From the NCBI GenBank assembly GCA_903893335.1, contig CAITLX010000770.1, forward strand, positions 1-7,996: a DNA stretch of 7,996 nucleotides. The letters run 5' to 3'. Source of the stretch: an uncultured delta proteobacterium. Lineage in GTDB: Bacteria; Myxococcota_A; Polyangia; Polyangiales; Polyangiaceae. Both the position numbers and the translations under genes were made by a program. The first letter of the stretch is position 1, and each line of letters starts with the position of its first letter. Below, in pieces: positions 6,733-7,996 of this stretch. The notes under the pieces are model-generated. The model had not been told where the DNA came from and did no database searches. It saw only the letters and a program-made list of their open reading frames with translations.

Positions 6733-7047
6733 ATGAGGCGACCCTGGGTGCTGCTCGCGTGCCTCGGCCTCGCGGCCGCGAGCCCGGGGTGCGGACACCC
6801 CGCCAGCGAGGCCGAGTGCCGCACGCTCGTCGACCGCATGGTCGAGCTCGAGCTCAAGGCGCAGGGCGTGACCGACCCGGCCGTGGTGGCCAAGCGGCGC
6901 ACCGAGACGGTCGCGAGCGACGCCGGTCCGAGCGCCGTGTCCGATCTCTACCGCGGCTGCCTCGGGCGCCGCGTCACCGACGGGATGATGACGTGCATCC
7001 GCAACGCAGCCGCCGCGGACGAGATCACCGACTCCTGCCTGCGCTGA
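6733..7047 (+). CDS. Small cysteine-patterned lipoprotein, paralogue 1
   Basis: This is a 104-residue predicted lipoprotein of unknown function. The signal is MRR followed by a hydrophobic core (PWVLLACLGLAAA) and a cysteine at 20. The lipobox SPGC has Pro at -2 and is therefore weaker than the usual LAGC. The mature part begins GHPASEAEC and keeps Cys29, 76, 88 and 102, four cysteines that could form two disulfides. A probable helix (ECRTLVDRMVELELKA, 28-43) is the best conserved part compared with the next gene. I chose ATG 6733 because it places MRR directly before the hydrophobic core; ATG 6721 in the same frame would add MVRP. Neither has a clear ribosome site. It diverges from the TPR gene and overlaps the next lipoprotein gene by 55 bases. 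Tandem paralogy and signal peptide make this a real gene; the role is unknown. Confidence 0.8.
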   Translation: MRRPWVLLACLGLAAASPGCGHPASEAECRTLVDRMVELELKAQGVTDPAVVAKRRTETVASDAGPSAVSDLYRGCLGRRVTDGMMTCIRNAAAADEITDSCLR

Positions 7048-7319
7048 CGGGCCTCGGCCTCGCGCTCGTCGCCGGGTGCGAGGCCCGCGCGACGCCCGCC
7101 GAGTGCACGGCCCTGCTCGACCGCTACGTCGAGCTGCACGTGCGCCAGGAGGCCCCCTGGGCGGGCGAGGTCGAGCTGCGCCGCGAGCAGGAGGCGTCGC
7201 GCGCGCGCGCCCCCGCGAACGCCTCGTTCGCGCGGTGTCCGCAGGACATGGCCCGGTCTCGAGTCGCGTGCGCGATGGCAGCGCCGAACGTCGACGAGTT
7301 CGAGAAGTGCATGGAGTGA
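6993..7319 (+). CDS. Small cysteine-patterned lipoprotein, paralogue 2
   Basis: This is a 108-residue predicted lipoprotein related to the gene before it. From GTG 6993 the protein has an Arg-rich n-region (MHPQRSRRGRDHR), a hydrophobic core (LLPALTGLGLAL) and an excellent lipobox VAGC with Cys29 followed by Glu. Mature cysteines fall at 38, 82, 93 and 106, almost the same spacing as in paralogue 1. Shared blocks are AEC-x3-L-x-DR-x-VEL after the lipid cysteine and a C-terminal A-x3-DE-x3-C. The start is the main uncertainty: the frame has no ATG in the relevant stretch, and GTG 6993, preceded by a weak GGGA at 6982-6985, is the only standard start that supplies a complete signal. It lies inside the end of paralogue 1, so the genes overlap by 55 bases in different frames. 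No known domain is recognised; the acidic, charged middle (59-70) may be helical. Confidence 0.78.
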   Translation: MHPQRSRRGRDHRLLPALTGLGLALVAGCEARATPAECTALLDRYVELHVRQEAPWAGEVELRREQEASRARAPANASFARCPQDMARSRVACAMAAPNVDEFEKCME

Positions 7320-7336
7320 CGCGCCTCGCGCGCGTC
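7318..7336 (+). other. Weak stem-loop overlapping the stop of paralogue 2
   Basis: GACGCG (7318-7323) pairs with CGCGTC (7331-7336) around a seven-base loop; a second CGCGTC follows at 7336-7341. No T-run follows, so intrinsic termination is doubtful. It could protect the 3' end of the lipoprotein message or be a by-product of GC-rich composition. Confidence 0.2.
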
Positions 7337-7342
7337 GCGTCC

Positions 7343-7372
7343 TTGACCCCCCGAGCCGCACGGTGGCACGCT
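7343..7372 (+). promoter_or_regulatory. Candidate housekeeping promoter of the kinase gene
   Basis: TTGACC (7343-7348) matches the -35 consensus at five of six positions. An 18-base spacer leads to CACGCT (7367-7372), which matches the -10 only at its second and last bases. The site lies in the 126-base gap before the kinase and would give a leader of roughly 65-70 bases. The -35 is convincing and the -10 is poor. Confidence 0.35.
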
Positions 7373-7445
7373 GGCGCGCCGCGTAGCGCTGCCCCTGCCG
7401 CGCGCACCCCGCCGATCGGCTCGTCCCAGCGCTCCCGGTTCGAAG

Positions 7446-7996
7446 ATGTCCTCCCCTCCGCCGCAACACCCCCAGCAGCGCTACCGGGTCATCGAGCGGC
7501 TCGCGCAGGGGGGCATGGCCGAGGTCTTCCGCGCCGAGAGCGCGGGCGTCGAGGGCTTCAAGAAGCAGGTCGCGATCAAGCGCGTGCTCCCGCACCTGTC
7601 GGAGAAGCGCAAGTTCATCGCGATGTTCCTCGACGAGGCGCGGCTGTCCGCGCACCTCACGCACTCCAACTGCGTGCAGGTCTTCGACATCGGCGTCGGC
7701 GACAACGCGTTCTTCATCGTCATGGAGTTCGTCGACGGCGCCGACCTCAAGTCGGTGCTCGAGACGCTCAAGGCGCAGGGCAAGCGGCTCGCGGTCGAGG
7801 AGGCGGTCTTCATCGCCGCCCAGACGTGCGAGGGGCTCGCCTACGCGCACGAGCTCACCGACCACGACGGCAAGCGCTTCAACCTCGTGCACCGCGACGT
7901 GTCGCCGCCCAACGTGCTCATCACGAAGTACGGCGAGGTGAAGATCGTCGACTTCGGCCTCGCCAAGGCCGCCGGCCAGCTCGAGAAGAGCGAGCC
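7446..7996 (+). CDS. Serine/threonine protein kinase, N-terminal part (truncated by window end)
   Basis: The frame opens at ATG 7446 and is still open at the window end, giving 183 complete codons. It is a Hanks-type kinase domain starting almost at the N-terminus: glycine loop LAQGGMAEVFRAE (19-31), ATP-binding Lys45 in VAIKRVLPHL, alpha-C Glu64 in FLDEARL, hinge region VMEFVDGADL (92-101), catalytic loop HRDVSPPNVL (149-158; Asp151, Asn156) and metal-binding DFGLAK (169-174, Asp169). All catalytic residues seen so far are present, so it should be active. HRDVSPxN in place of the commoner HRDLKPxN is frequent in the large kinase families of myxobacteria. The C-lobe and any tail (TPR, membrane anchor, sensor) lie beyond the window, so its input and targets are unknown. 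The lipoprotein genes upstream are on the same strand 126 bases away but appear to be a separate unit. No Shine-Dalgarno site precedes the ATG. Confidence 0.95.
   Translation, partial: MSSPPPQHPQQRYRVIERLAQGGMAEVFRAESAGVEGFKKQVAIKRVLPHLSEKRKFIAMFLDEARLSAHLTHSNCVQVFDIGVGDNAFFIVMEFVDGADLKSVLETLKAQGKRLAVEEAVFIAAQTCEGLAYAHELTDHDGKRFNLVHRDVSPPNVLITKYGEVKIVDFGLAKAAGQLEKSE

Noticed and set aside
4359..6992. The long plus-strand open frame leading into the second small lipoprotein
   Set aside because: Most of it is antisense to the lipoprotein, dsbD and TPR genes and is a charged, repetitive shadow. Only the part from GTG 6993 has a signal peptide and a paralogue.
7363..7378. A sigma-54-like site (TGGCACG) before the kinase
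   Set aside because: The -24 half looks good, but the -12 half has no GC at the strictly required spacing and no TTGC-like block.
6634..7407. An N-terminal extension of the TPR protein back to 7407
   Set aside because: The extra residues are Arg/Ala/Pro-rich, lie antisense to both small lipoproteins and lack TPR pattern. The promoter candidate at 6640-6667 fits a start at 6633.
6948..7892. A 314-codon minus-strand frame opposite the kinase
   Set aside because: It is antisense to a kinase with all catalytic motifs and translates to Arg/Leu/Glu-rich shadow sequence.

Overview
The window is very GC-rich and has the strong third-position GC bias that fills the non-coding frames with long spurious ORFs. 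The gene content is several secreted lipoproteins, a bacterial Ser/Thr protein kinase with an HRDVSPPN catalytic loop, a cytoplasmic TPR protein and an FtsX-type ABC exporter. Together with GTG starts and almost no Shine-Dalgarno sites, this points to a member of the Myxococcota, probably the Polyangia side. That is an inference from composition and protein style, not a database result.

Layout. Bases 2-208 (+) are the 3' end of a DoxX-like membrane protein. It converges, with a 13-base gap, on a minus-strand block of five genes filling 6633 down to 222. In transcription order these are a TPR protein (6633-5890), a short DsbD-type thiol:disulfide reductant transporter (5852-4626), a six-cysteine lipoprotein that overlaps the dsbD end by 14 bases (4639-3614), an ABC ATPase of the LolD/MacB type (3532-2816), and a one-piece, two-module FtsX/MacB permease that overlaps the ATPase by 4 bases (2819-222). 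An 81-base gap holding two hairpins and a weak promoter candidate separates the lipoprotein from the ABC pair, so the block may be two transcription units.

Divergent from the TPR gene are two short, overlapping plus-strand lipoprotein genes (6733-7047 and 6993-7319). They are tandem paralogues: both keep an AEC-x3-L-x-DR-x-VEL motif and nearly identical spacing of five cysteines. The 5' part of a Ser/Thr protein kinase follows at 7446 and runs off the window.

How the genes may work together. The middle of the window is an envelope cluster: DsbD passes electrons from the cytoplasm to periplasmic thiols, the adjacent lipoprotein carries six cysteines besides its lipid-bearing one, and the ABC pair belongs to a superfamily that moves lipoproteins or other envelope substrates. 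The two small lipoproteins next door are also cysteine-patterned. A link between the redox transporter and these proteins is a hypothesis. I saw no CRISPR array, RNA gene, transposon or phage element, and no gene-free stretch over 300 bases.
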